Shown here: piece by piece, positions 8,563-17,070 of the stretch
Position numbering within the stretch: the first letter of the stretch is position 1
Layout: every line of letters starts with the position of its first letter
Source: JBGSWC01 sp041752635
Lineage (GTDB): Bacteria; Planctomycetota; Planctomycetia; Pirellulales; Lacipirellulaceae
Assembly (NCBI GenBank): GCA_041752635.1
Contig: JBGSWC010000250.1
Location: 1-33,498, forward strand
DNA length: 33,498 bases
Reading direction: 5' to 3'
Notes under the pieces: generated by a model
The model's input: only the letters and a program-made list of their open reading frames with translations
Told to the model about the DNA's origin: nothing
Database searches by the model: none
Translations under genes and position numbers: made by a program

Positions 8563-8636
8563 TATCCCCGAGTGGGTTCGAACCACTAACCTTCGGCTTC
8601 GGAGGCCGACGCGCTATCCAATTGCGCCACGGGGAC
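8563..8636 (-). tRNA. tRNA-Arg (anticodon CCG)
   Basis: The reverse strand folds as a complete cloverleaf. The acceptor stem is GTCCCCG with CGGGGAT (one G-U pair), the D arm has GCGC/GCGC, the anticodon stem is TCGGC/GCCGA around loop CTCCGAA (anticodon CCG), and the T arm is AGTGG-TTCGAAC-CCACT. The discriminator is A and CCA is not encoded. Its 3' end faces the integrase remnant, so it probably served as the attachment site of the decayed element; the tRNA itself is intact. Confidence 0.95.
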
Positions 8637-8739
8637 TTCGTGTTACAGTAGATTATCGGTTTGGGGTGTGGGTGTCCAATGGTAGCCAATCGCTTCAAGC
8701 ACCCACCTCGGCCTGCCACTGCGGCGGAAGGGAGTCGCG

Positions 8740-11700
8740 TCAGCGGAAGATGCTCGGCAGGTAGTCGCGGAGGCGGGTGGCGGCGCGGCGGGGTTGTGCT
8801 TCTGGCCCGGCAGCGCTGGGGGAGGTTTCGCTGGCGATTGATGCTGGCTCAATTTTAGGGAGGTGACGCGAAATGTAGCGTGCCCAGTAGCTGTCGAGGA
8901 TCGCTTCGCACGAGGTGACATCTCCTTCGTCGAGACGTTTGCGGGCGAGTTGAGCGATGCTGGCGAGGGCGACAATTTGTTGTTTCGATTCGTCGTATTG
9001 CCCGAGCGGAAACACGAGCGGCTGGAGCTCGACTGCATCGATGCGAAGGGCGGCTGTGCCCCGGAGTTCAAAGCGGAGTCGAAGTTGATCGGATTGACGG
9101 AACGGAACATCTTCGAAGCCGACGGTGTAGCTATTCCAATTGCGCAGGCTCGCATCGCTCCGCAATCGCTCGGCCGAGAGTTCGGTGTGTTGTCGGTAAG
9201 TGCCCGCTTGGTTCTCGACGATTATCAACAGTGTGGCACCGTCGGCTACTTGCTCAATATTGACGCCGGCGGTGACAGCCAATTGGCCGGTATCGGGGTT
9301 CGGAAAATAGTCGCTGGCGAGGCTGGCCACGCCACCGGTCGATTGCAGAAGTGCCGACTGCGAGCCGTCGGAGGTGGTGGAGTTGTCGATCTTGACGGTG
9401 GCGGTGCCCGAAGTGGCGATCGTCCACCCGGCGAGCGTTCCGTCGGCCGACGTGCGTTCCATCGAGAGATTGTCGAGAGGATGGTAATCGCTGGGAGAAT
9501 TCAAGCTGTGTTGTTCGAGCGATTCAATTCGCTTGGCGAGATAATCGCGATAGGAGGGCGATTGTTTGAGTCCAATTCCCCCGATCGTGACACCGGGAGC
9601 ATCGCACCTGAGCGCGGTGGTTTGGTGGGGACCAATCGCGACTTGCCAAATGTGGCGACCGCTGCTGAACGAAAGAGGGGTTTCATCGGCGTTGGCGAGG
9701 TCGATTGCGGTCGTGCGACGGGCGACCTCGATTGTGATGGCGGCTTCGATTGGCCAGGGCGAGTTGTTGCAAGCGACGAGTGTTGTCTGTGATTGGTCGG
9801 CGACTGCCTTCACCCAGATGGGTTGCTGCACACGCTTGCTGACTTCGCCATCGATGGGAAGTTGCTTCCAAAGTTTCCAATGGTCGAAGTCGCTCGGTAG
9901 TGTTGTCGCGGCACAGGGAGATGTAACGAGAATATGCGGCGAATCGTGCGTCGAAATCGCCTGGGCCAGTCGGCGATTGTCTGCGTCGCCAATCGCGACG
10001 AGCGGAACAGGCCGAGTGGCGTCGCTGGCGAATCGCAACAGCCCCGCGTTGTCGCCGGTCGGCACGGCAACCTCGATGGCGTCGCCGACCCATTGGCCGT
10101 TGGTGGTTTGCGATTCACTGGATCGATTGGTCGAATCGACAATGGTCGAGGCGACGAAGTCGAAGCGGTTAGTCGGGGGAAAGTTAGGTGGCACGGCTCG
10201 CTCGATCAAGCATTGCTCGTAAACCGATTTCGGCAGTCCATGTTCGGCGATCCAGCCAGCGAGGTTTGCCGGGGCTCCGACGGGGGGTCGAAATCGTGAA
10301 GTAAATTCAATGTCTTCGAGCGCTCGATGGCCAAGTAATAGGGTGTTGGAGTCGGTCGAGTTTGTGCCTCGCTGCTGAATCGAGTCGTAGAACGTCGTGG
10401 TTGTTTGAACACGCCACGTAGACCAGAGGCTGCGGAGTTTTTCGCTGCGCAACACGTTGAGCGGGTCGCTGGCGAGCCACTTGGCGTCTTCGTCGCTGAG
10501 TGGTTGTGCGTGAGTAAACCGTTTGATTGAGTCCTGATGCAATCCCCAGTAGGCACCGGCGGGAACAGTCGAGCCCGCGCCGTCGAGCGATATCACAACG
10601 CCACCGAATGCTGGGTGGGCACCATATCGGTTCGTGGTTTTCTCAACGATGTCAGCAATCGCGTCTTGTACGAGGGGATGATGGGGGTCATAGCGACGAC
10701 GAACGCCGGCCGCAGCGAAATGTTCGCTCCAGCGCCGGCCCGTGTGATCGACGAGTTCGACAGTCGCATCGTCGCCGCGACGCACGGATTCGAGTTGGGG
10801 AATCGCGCCATTGAAGTCGAGAATCGGAGAAATCTTTAAGCCGCGTGACTGGCATACGTCGAGCAAGATTTGCAGCGCGTCGCACGAAGGTAGGTCGTTT
10901 GTGCCGGCGTCGAGAGACTCTGTGCAGAGCAGTGGCGTCGAAGGAAGGCCATCGATTCTCGCAAGCAGACTACCCTGAAAGTAAACAGGCAACGCAACGC
11001 TGTCGTAGCCGGCCAGTACGAGCCAATCGGCAAGCCTTGTAGTAGCGGTGTAGTAGTCGCCGATACCGCTCGGCGTGTCGACCGAGGTCGAAAGAAAATC
11101 ACGAGCCCAAAATGGATTGTCGATCGTGGCCGTACGCACTCGCGACGAATTGCGCTCGACTGCTTGGCTGAGGAATGCAGCAGCAAGTGGTTTATACTTT
11201 GGTGTTCGCAACCGGATTTGCGAGTAAGTTGCTGGACGATCGCCGACGGTTTGCACGACCAGAGTGGCTGAAGTTGTCGAGGGCCAGAAGAGATAGCGGA
11301 GCTGCTCGACGTTCGGTTGCGAGGGATCGTGTCGAGGCTCATCGCGATAGAAGACCGAGCCACGTCCCACCGGCACAAGCAACTCGTCGGCACCCGGCTC
11401 GAACACCCGCAGCGCGATCTGCTGTTGCTTGTCGGTCGGCACATCGACTTCGACGACGTGGGGCGTCCCGACGCTCAACACCGGTAGCGGATAGGCTTGC
11501 CAGTCACCCTGCTGGTTATCGAGGCTCGACTGGAGTTGCACGCCGCGACCACTTGCAAAGGGGACGATTGTCGGCGCGCGATTCCCAGCCGGACCCTTCG
11601 GCATGTTGGGAAGTCGCCTGAGCCAAACCCAATCGGGTAGACGGCCGGCCCATGTCGAGCTGGTGGGATCGAGGTCAAGCAGCACCGGCCATTCGGCGAC

Positions 11701-12651
11701 GGGTTCGAAAGTGGCCGCTTGCTTCGCCAGGACGACCACCTCAATCACACGCTCGGTAATGACTTGAGGTGTATCGTTGTTCAGAAACGGAACCCGATAG
11801 CTCTTGGGTGCCGGTTTCATGACCGACAGCCGAAAGCGATAAACGCCTGGCAGATCGGGCATGGCGAACTCGAGCGGAACCGAAGCTAAATTAGCGATCG
11901 GAGGCAGTTGTTCGGCGATGGTATTGCCGACGGCATCGACCAGCGTCGCACGCAGTTGGAGATCGCTTTCGGCCGGGGTTGGGTAAATCGCGAGCTGCGC
12001 GGAGAAACTAAACTTCTCGCCAGGGGCGAAGATACGCGATTCACGATCGGTTTTGACACGTAGCAGATCGTTGGCAGCCCGGTGTACGAGAAGTACATTT
12101 TGGGAGTCATCGAGGGCGATGCGCTGGGGCTTGTCGAGCAGGTCTTCGTAACGAAGCAGCACCACCTGAGGCTCGGATTGGTTGCTGGCGCTGAGCTCCA
12201 GCCGAGCAATACCATTCGCTGGAAACGTCGCCGTGACATCAAAGCCATCGAGCCGACGGGCGGCGGGTTGGTAGATGTCAATTCCGCCGTCTGAGGCCAC
12301 GATGGATCCCGGCGTGTCGGCTTCGCGCCCGAGAAGAATTAAGCCTTGAAGCTCGCCTCCGTCGATTGTGAGTCGACCGGTCCATTGTCGTGGCTGTCCG
12401 CCACCCCAGGCAAATCGCAAACGAAGAGTTTGTAGCGGCGATCCGGTCGCATCGGCCTCGATCGATTGGGCAACAACTTGCGGGGCACTCCAGCAGCATA
12501 GCGCGCTCGATACCACGATCATGGCGAGCGGAATTGCTATGGCGAGTTTCTTGAGCGTCAAGCAAAGTGGCACAAGACATCCTTGTCGGTACCACGGCGA
12601 ATGAAAAAGCGATGTGCGCCGCGCGCGGGAGTCTACGAGGACTGCTGTCAC
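8740..12651 (-). CDS. Large exported protein with glycosidase-like barrel, exopolysaccharide locus
   Basis: 1303 residues. The ATG at 12651 overlaps the stop of the upstream gene by 4 bp (ATGA), arguing for coupling; a hydrophobic signal segment follows at about 35-55, an unusually long n-region, so an internal start is possible. Residues about 65-310 and 390-490 look like beta-sandwich modules. Residues about 530-780 resemble a TIM-barrel glycosidase of the GHL10/family-10-like type: LVLAGYDSVALPVYFQ, GLKISPILDF, and YDPHHPLVQDAIADIV followed by RYGAHPAFGGVVISLDG. The catalytic acids cannot be assigned with confidence. The last 200 or so residues contain another beta-rich carbohydrate-binding-like region and a helical tail. 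It may trim, bind or shape the polysaccharide made by the locus (inference). Last gene of the leftward string. Confidence 0.7.
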   Translation of the reverse strand: MTAVLVDSRARRTSLFHSPWYRQGCLVPLCLTLKKLAIAIPLAMIVVSSALCCWSAPQVVAQSIEADATGSPLQTLRLRFAWGGGQPRQWTGRLTIDGGELQGLILLGREADTPGSIVASDGGIDIYQPAARRLDGFDVTATFPANGIARLELSASNQSEPQVVLLRYEDLLDKPQRIALDDSQNVLLVHRAANDLLRVKTDRESRIFAPGEKFSFSAQLAIYPTPAESDLQLRATLVDAVGNTIAEQLPPIANLASVPLEFAMPDLPGVYRFRLSVMKPAPKSYRVPFLNNDTPQVITERVIEVVVLAKQAATFEPVAEWPVLLDLDPTSSTWAGRLPDWVWLRRLPNMPKGPAGNRAPTIVPFASGRGVQLQSSLDNQQGDWQAYPLPVLSVGTPHVVEVDVPTDKQQQIALRVFEPGADELLVPVGRGSVFYRDEPRHDPSQPNVEQLRYLFWPSTTSATLVVQTVGDRPATYSQIRLRTPKYKPLAAAFLSQAVERNSSRVRTATIDNPFWARDFLSTSVDTPSGIGDYYTATTRLADWLVLAGYDSVALPVYFQGSLLARIDGLPSTPLLCTESLDAGTNDLPSCDALQILLDVCQSRGLKISPILDFNGAIPQLESVRRGDDATVELVDHTGRRWSEHFAAAGVRRRYDPHHPLVQDAIADIVEKTTNRYGAHPAFGGVVISLDGAGSTVPAGAYWGLHQDSIKRFTHAQPLSDEDAKWLASDPLNVLRSEKLRSLWSTWRVQTTTTFYDSIQQRGTNSTDSNTLLLGHRALEDIEFTSRFRPPVGAPANLAGWIAEHGLPKSVYEQCLIERAVPPNFPPTNRFDFVASTIVDSTNRSSESQTTNGQWVGDAIEVAVPTGDNAGLLRFASDATRPVPLVAIGDADNRRLAQAISTHDSPHILVTSPCAATTLPSDFDHWKLWKQLPIDGEVSKRVQQPIWVKAVADQSQTTLVACNNSPWPIEAAITIEVARRTTAIDLANADETPLSFSSGRHIWQVAIGPHQTTALRCDAPGVTIGGIGLKQSPSYRDYLAKRIESLEQHSLNSPSDYHPLDNLSMERTSADGTLAGWTIATSGTATVKIDNSTTSDGSQSALLQSTGGVASLASDYFPNPDTGQLAVTAGVNIEQVADGATLLIIVENQAGTYRQHTELSAERLRSDASLRNWNSYTVGFEDVPFRQSDQLRLRFELRGTAALRIDAVELQPLVFPLGQYDESKQQIVALASIAQLARKRLDEGDVTSCEAILDSYWARYISRHLPKIEPASIASETSPSAAGPEAQPRRAATRLRDYLPSIFR

Positions 12652-13664
12652 AAAGCTACGTCGGTTTCACCAGATGCTAGCTTCAGTAATTCTGTCAAAT
12701 CGTCGGCACAAAGCGCGGCGATGTCATTCGCCTCCCAGCGATCGTCGGGCTTCACATACAGCCGATTGCTATCATTCGCTCGACGCAACAGCCATTCGGC
12801 GGTGCGGATAAACAGACTACCATCGGGCGACCACCATTGCAGATGTTTGTGCGAAATGCGCTGGCTTGCTGTACGAAAGACGTCGGCCAGCCAGAGGAGC
12901 GACGAATCACGCTGCGTTGTAGTGAGCCGATCGACGACAATGCAAGGCACATGGACGTGTTCACTCCATAGCGACGTCGACTTTAGCCCGACCACGCCGT
13001 GCTCGCCGAACCCAAAGCCACGCGTACCACAGATAATCAGGGGGCGATCTTGATAGGCGTCGTGCTCTGCGAGCCAACCGACGATGCCTTCGAGCACGGC
13101 ATCGATCGCAATCAACTCGGCGTGATAGCGGCAAGTATCGACAAACACGCGATCGGCGTCGTCATCGATGAGTTCGTATTCGGGCGGCTTGACATCCGCC
13201 GACAACAACGTCTCGTCTTCTTCTGCGAGTGATTGGGCGACTTCGGTTGGGCTGTCCCACACACCTGCGAGCGCTTTCGAGTGCATCCAAATCGGGCCGA
13301 CGATCGTTTGTTTTCCTAGCTGCTCACAAAAAAAGTCGGCGAGGTGGGCAAATTCGGTTGCGCTGAAGAGCTTCGCTGGTTCGCTCGCCGATTGCTCGCG
13401 AGATAGGCATTCCAATTCAAGCTCGCTGGCAAGCTTCGCCACGTCGCCATCGTCGGTCACAAGCAAACTCGGCGCGACGACGCGCCACAGCGAGTGGTAG
13501 AGCACTCGTAAGTCGTTTGTCGCAACGTGGCACCAATCGTAAACCACGCCAGCGGCGGCGAGTCGATCGAAGGTGGTCGTTTCGATGATCGCGTTGCCGT
13601 AGGCACCGAGTGCGCTAGCGCGAAGTCCGTCGAATGAAAGCACAATGGGGGCCAACTGCGTCAT
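12648..13664 (-). CDS. Sulfatase/alkaline-phosphatase-fold protein, catalytically degenerate
   Basis: 338 residues without signal peptide or membrane segment. The opening, LSFDGLRASALGAYGN followed by FDRLAAAGVVYDWCHV, matches the start of sulfatases, and HGVVGLKSTSLWSEHVHVPCIVV matches the later His-Gly metal region and the ESVRVPLIV-like strand. The C-x-P-S-R motif, whose Cys/Ser becomes formylglycine in true sulfatases, is absent where it should follow, and the first metal site has one Asp (FDGLR) rather than the usual pair. It is also shorter than typical sulfatases (about 450-550). So the fold is likely but sulfatase activity is unlikely; a structural, binding or divergent transferase role is possible. 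Its stop overlaps the start of the large barrel protein by 4 bp, and it follows the ligase gene by 31 bp. Confidence 0.75.
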   Translation of the reverse strand: MTQLAPIVLSFDGLRASALGAYGNAIIETTTFDRLAAAGVVYDWCHVATNDLRVLYHSLWRVVAPSLLVTDDGDVAKLASELELECLSREQSASEPAKLFSATEFAHLADFFCEQLGKQTIVGPIWMHSKALAGVWDSPTEVAQSLAEEDETLLSADVKPPEYELIDDDADRVFVDTCRYHAELIAIDAVLEGIVGWLAEHDAYQDRPLIICGTRGFGFGEHGVVGLKSTSLWSEHVHVPCIVVDRLTTTQRDSSLLWLADVFRTASQRISHKHLQWWSPDGSLFIRTAEWLLRRANDSNRLYVKPDDRWEANDIAALCADDLTELLKLASGETDVAL

Positions 13665-13695
13665 GCATTTATTCTAGGGACTGCATCGCCGATGC

Positions 13696-15099
13696 TTAAG
13701 CCTGCGCGGTATTCCAGAAGCGAGCTGGGGAGTCGTGCGCCGTAGCGACCTTCAATGTGCTCGACGTAGGCATGTAGGCGAGCGCAGTTGCCACTCCGAC
13801 CACAAAGTAAAGCAACCACTGATCCTGCGGCAGTAAAGTGACGTCGTGGAACATTGCTGACGAAACGTAGATAAGCAGAGTTGCGATCGCCAGCCGGCCC
13901 CAAAAGCGGTAGATCGTCGGTCGCGATTCATCGAACGAAAGTCGCCACGCGATACAACTCCAACCACCAAGAACGGCCAGAAAACCGACGAAGCCGACCA
14001 TACCAGTTTCGGTGAGAAAACTGAGAAACGTATTGTGATGATGAAGATCACGGATCGATTCGAGTTCGAACGACTGGCGTCGATCGGCAAGATAAGGAAG
14101 TTTCCGGTCATAGAAGCGACCGAATCCGACACCCCACAGGGGGTTGTCTTGCACCATGTGCCACGAAACGTAGGCAAACGCGGCACGTTGTTCGACCGAG
14201 TGAGCCGCGTCGCCGACGGAGTTTTCGCGTTCCATGCTGACGAGATTGCTCTTTGCGACCAAGCCAACTGCGAGCGCCACCACGATGGCCGCGACGGTGA
14301 CAGGCTTCCGGATTTGTGTCGGAAGATAGGCCGAAAGCATCCACAAACTCGACGCCGCGAGGCCGAGCCAGACGCTGCGAGTTTGCGTCAGCACGACGGC
14401 GACGGCCATCAAGGACATAGTCGTTAGTAGCACGAGTTGGCCCCATCGAGGAGAGGAGTGGATCAACGTCCACGCGCCCCATAGACAAACCGAAAGATAA
14501 ATGCCCAGACAAACAGAATTGAGCGCCGGGCCACGCGCCCGGCCGAAGTGTAAGCCGAGATTGGGGTCGGCGATGTAGCGTGGGAAGACGGCCCACCACT
14601 GCCCCGTTGATTCAGCGACCGCAGTAATCGCGAGGTAGGTGCCCAAGAGTGTGAGGGCGAGGCAACTGTACTGAATAACACGGGGCGAAAGTTCGCTTTG
14701 TCGCGCCGCGACGTATAACAGTGCCGGTACCCAGAAGCTAAATGCCAGCCGGCCAAGCGGAGAAGTTGGCAGCACTGTTGGATCAACGGGCAGCGCAACC
14801 AGGGCACTGAGCGTTAGCCACACGAGCCAACCGACCAGACAGTAGTCGACCAGCAAGAATGGCTGACCGCCGAACGATGCCGCCCGCCAGCGATAAACGA
14901 GCAAGGCGACCACGCCGATTAGAAACACACGATCAATCGTCAGCGGTAGTGGTCCCGCTTCGAGGTGCCAAAACGTGTGCCCCAATGGATAGGCAATCAC
15001 GATTGCGGCGATTGCCATTGCCCAGAGCCTTAGGTGTGGCGCGGCAATTGCCAACCATGTGAGCGTGGCAGCGGCGGCGATGAGGGCGACGATAAACAT
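13696..15099 (-). CDS. O-antigen ligase / Wzy-type polymerase family membrane protein
   Basis: 467 residues with about ten or more hydrophobic segments from the first residues (MFIVALIAAAATLTWLAIAA) to the C-terminus, a multi-pass inner-membrane protein. A long extracytoplasmic loop ends near residue 350 with RDLHHHNTFLSFLTETGMVGF, the H-N-x-F/L-x-x-x-x-x-E-x-G pattern of the Wzy_C/WaaL/ExoQ superfamily. Family members join sugar repeat units or ligate glycan to a lipid or protein acceptor, using undecaprenyl-linked substrate at the periplasmic face. Beside a chain-length determinant and opposite a flippase, a polymerase role in a Wzx/Wzy-type pathway is most likely (inference); ligase function cannot be ruled out. 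Confidence 0.88.
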   Translation of the reverse strand: MFIVALIAAAATLTWLAIAAPHLRLWAMAIAAIVIAYPLGHTFWHLEAGPLPLTIDRVFLIGVVALLVYRWRAASFGGQPFLLVDYCLVGWLVWLTLSALVALPVDPTVLPTSPLGRLAFSFWVPALLYVAARQSELSPRVIQYSCLALTLLGTYLAITAVAESTGQWWAVFPRYIADPNLGLHFGRARGPALNSVCLGIYLSVCLWGAWTLIHSSPRWGQLVLLTTMSLMAVAVVLTQTRSVWLGLAASSLWMLSAYLPTQIRKPVTVAAIVVALAVGLVAKSNLVSMERENSVGDAAHSVEQRAAFAYVSWHMVQDNPLWGVGFGRFYDRKLPYLADRRQSFELESIRDLHHHNTFLSFLTETGMVGFVGFLAVLGGWSCIAWRLSFDESRPTIYRFWGRLAIATLLIYVSSAMFHDVTLLPQDQWLLYFVVGVATALAYMPTSSTLKVATAHDSPARFWNTAQA

Positions 15100-15238
15100 G
15101 ATGGAGTTCGTCGGAGTGTCAAAAACATTTCAACGGTTGGGGCCACAGCAGCCTTGGATTTCGAGTTAGCGAAAAGCTTGGCAACTTTCGCCGCAGAGGC
15201 CGACGCTGAAAAGATACGTCACCCTGTGAAATGTGCGA

Positions 15239-16753
15239 TTAGTGCGTGCCAGCCGCCGCGAATGTATCGGCAACCGATGTGAACTGCCCTAACACTACGG
15301 GCGAAGCAGGGGCCACTTTATCTGAGGCGTGAGTCGGTGTGAAATCGAAACCAAAACGCTCCGTAGAAGGGAAGCTGGCTGCGGCCGGGGTTTCGAGGGT
15401 AACTGGAGATTCCACACCGAAAACAACGAATGTGAGGGCCAATCCGAAAAAGAGGCCTGCTAAGCCGCCCGCTGCTGCGATCGAAGATCTCCCAGGACCG
15501 ACGGGTCGCACTCCACTTTCGACGTCGTCGATTTTGGCGAGCAAGCTTGCCGACTGAGTTCCGGCTTGGGTCACCTGTGCATCGGTCAGACGCTTGCGGG
15601 CCGCTTCGGCCAGACGCGATTGTTGCTCGACCGTTGCAAGTTGGCGCGAGTAGGGTGCTCGCTTGTCGGCGAGCTCTGCGAGCGTTGCTTGTGTCGCTTC
15701 GAGCTGGCTTTTGAGCAACTCACCGCGGCGGGCCGTCTGCGATAGTTCGAGTTCGACTCCGCGCAAAGCGATGTCGAGTTCCTCGTGCAATTGATCGCGC
15801 ACGTCGGCTTCCGCGAGTCGAGCGGCTCGAACGAATGGATGTGCCTCTTGCCGCGTGCTTGCCAATCGTGCTGTCTTGAGTTGAGCCTCGATCAAACCTT
15901 GTTTAAGTCGCTCAAGCGCGGGTTGCGAAGCGATCAAGCTGGCCGGTAAGGCAATAATCTGCGAGGCATCGCCATTGGAGGCAACGAGCGCCTGGTGAAG
16001 TTGTTCGTAGCGAATACGGGCCTCGTCGATTTGACGCAATTCGGCCTCGAGCGCGGCAGCACGCTGTGCCAACTGCGACTGGCCGCCGAGAGGCGATTCG
16101 ATGCTCCGCAGGTCGGTGAGTCGATCGCCAATAGCCGCCTCGAATTGCGCAAGTTTGGCCACCTCGGCATCGAGGGCTCTTTCTGATTCGCTGACTCCGT
16201 TGGCGAGTTCGGCGACCATACTCTGTGCGCGATCGTCGCGAATTTGCTTGAGCCGTGATTCAAGCTGCTGGCGCAGAATGTCAACACACTGCGATGCGCG
16301 GGCGGCCCGTTTGTCGGTGTAGCCAAGATAAAAAACTTCGGTTTTGCCAAACTCGGCACCGCCAGGCGGATTCATCGAGAGCTTTTCACGAAAGTCGACG
16401 ACGTCTTGGTCGCTCGGGAAACTGGAATTTCCGAACCACGATGGTGGTGGACCCAACTCAGTGAGCGTCGCCGAGACAACTGTCTTGCTCCGCGCGAGTT
16501 CTAACAGAGTTTCTTGCAGCGTCTTCATTTCGCTGAGGTCCGAAAACTTTCCGAGGCGATCTTCGCCCAATCCGGCGGCCGAGGGTCGAATAAGCACGCC
16601 TTGTGTTGCTTTCCATTCGCGCGGCGTCAACACCGCGTAAAGGGCCGCCAGCACAAAACCGACGACAGCCGGTGCAATCCACCAATTGCGATGCCGGACC
16701 AGAGTGTTCCAGATGTCGCGGGGCGAGACGTTGGCCGGATGATTGCTCGACAT
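15239..16753 (-). CDS. Wzz/GumC-type polysaccharide chain-length determinant
   Basis: I place the start at ATG 16753 (MSSNHPANVSPRDIWN), giving 504 residues; a longer frame from 16861 adds 36 residues with no family character. A first membrane helix (about 22-40, WWIAPAVVGFVLAALYAVL) is followed by the Wzz signature region (ATQGVLIRP), a long periplasmic part with heptad-like coiled coils (about 170-410), and a second helix (about 440-460, AGGLAGLFFGLALTFVVFGV) after a Pro/Gly-containing stretch. This is the polysaccharide co-polymerase layout that sets chain length with a Wzy polymerase. The protein ends soon after the second helix, so it lacks the cytoplasmic tyrosine autokinase found in Wzc/BY-kinase fusions, and none is nearby. 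First gene of the leftward string. Confidence 0.87.
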   Translation of the reverse strand: MSSNHPANVSPRDIWNTLVRHRNWWIAPAVVGFVLAALYAVLTPREWKATQGVLIRPSAAGLGEDRLGKFSDLSEMKTLQETLLELARSKTVVSATLTELGPPPSWFGNSSFPSDQDVVDFREKLSMNPPGGAEFGKTEVFYLGYTDKRAARASQCVDILRQQLESRLKQIRDDRAQSMVAELANGVSESERALDAEVAKLAQFEAAIGDRLTDLRSIESPLGGQSQLAQRAAALEAELRQIDEARIRYEQLHQALVASNGDASQIIALPASLIASQPALERLKQGLIEAQLKTARLASTRQEAHPFVRAARLAEADVRDQLHEELDIALRGVELELSQTARRGELLKSQLEATQATLAELADKRAPYSRQLATVEQQSRLAEAARKRLTDAQVTQAGTQSASLLAKIDDVESGVRPVGPGRSSIAAAGGLAGLFFGLALTFVVFGVESPVTLETPAAASFPSTERFGFDFTPTHASDKVAPASPVVLGQFTSVADTFAAAGTH

Positions 16754-17070
16754 GAATGGTTCGATCACCAAGGTGAGGGTCAAAGTAACGACGATGGATG
16801 GCTGACAACGAAAGCAACCGCTGTGCCAGACATCCCGCAGAATTGATTTTCGCCCCCACAACCGGCCTAACGCTCACGCGCGCACTCAAAATAGCTACAA
16901 ACAATTCAGCCACACCGCGACCTCGCGTTGCTGAGAAGCAACACGATGTGCAAATGCAACACGCGTCGCTCAGCATTCAGAGATAGTCATCTGATGTGTG
17001 GCAACACTTACTTGCATCGGTCCAGACGCAAGGCAGAGTTGGGGACTGTATTCCTTGACCAGATGCCAGA
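16754..17070. promoter_or_regulatory. Divergent control region of the exopolysaccharide locus
   Basis: 317 bp separate the two divergent gene strings, so promoters in both directions are expected, although no convincing sigma70 pair was found. A small perfect hairpin, GTTGCT-gaga-AGCAAC, lies at 16927-16942, and related GCAACAC words occur again at about 16961 and 17000. These could be an operator for a local regulator (inference). Confidence 0.45.

Noticed and set aside
8863..9792. Long plus-strand frame opposite the large exported protein
   Set aside because: Shadow of the 1303-residue gene; composition is low in hydrophobic pattern and there is no family.
16754..16861. N-terminal extension of the chain-length determinant
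   Set aside because: Cys/Trp/Arg-rich, unlike the family; the start at 16753 directly precedes the normal N-terminus.
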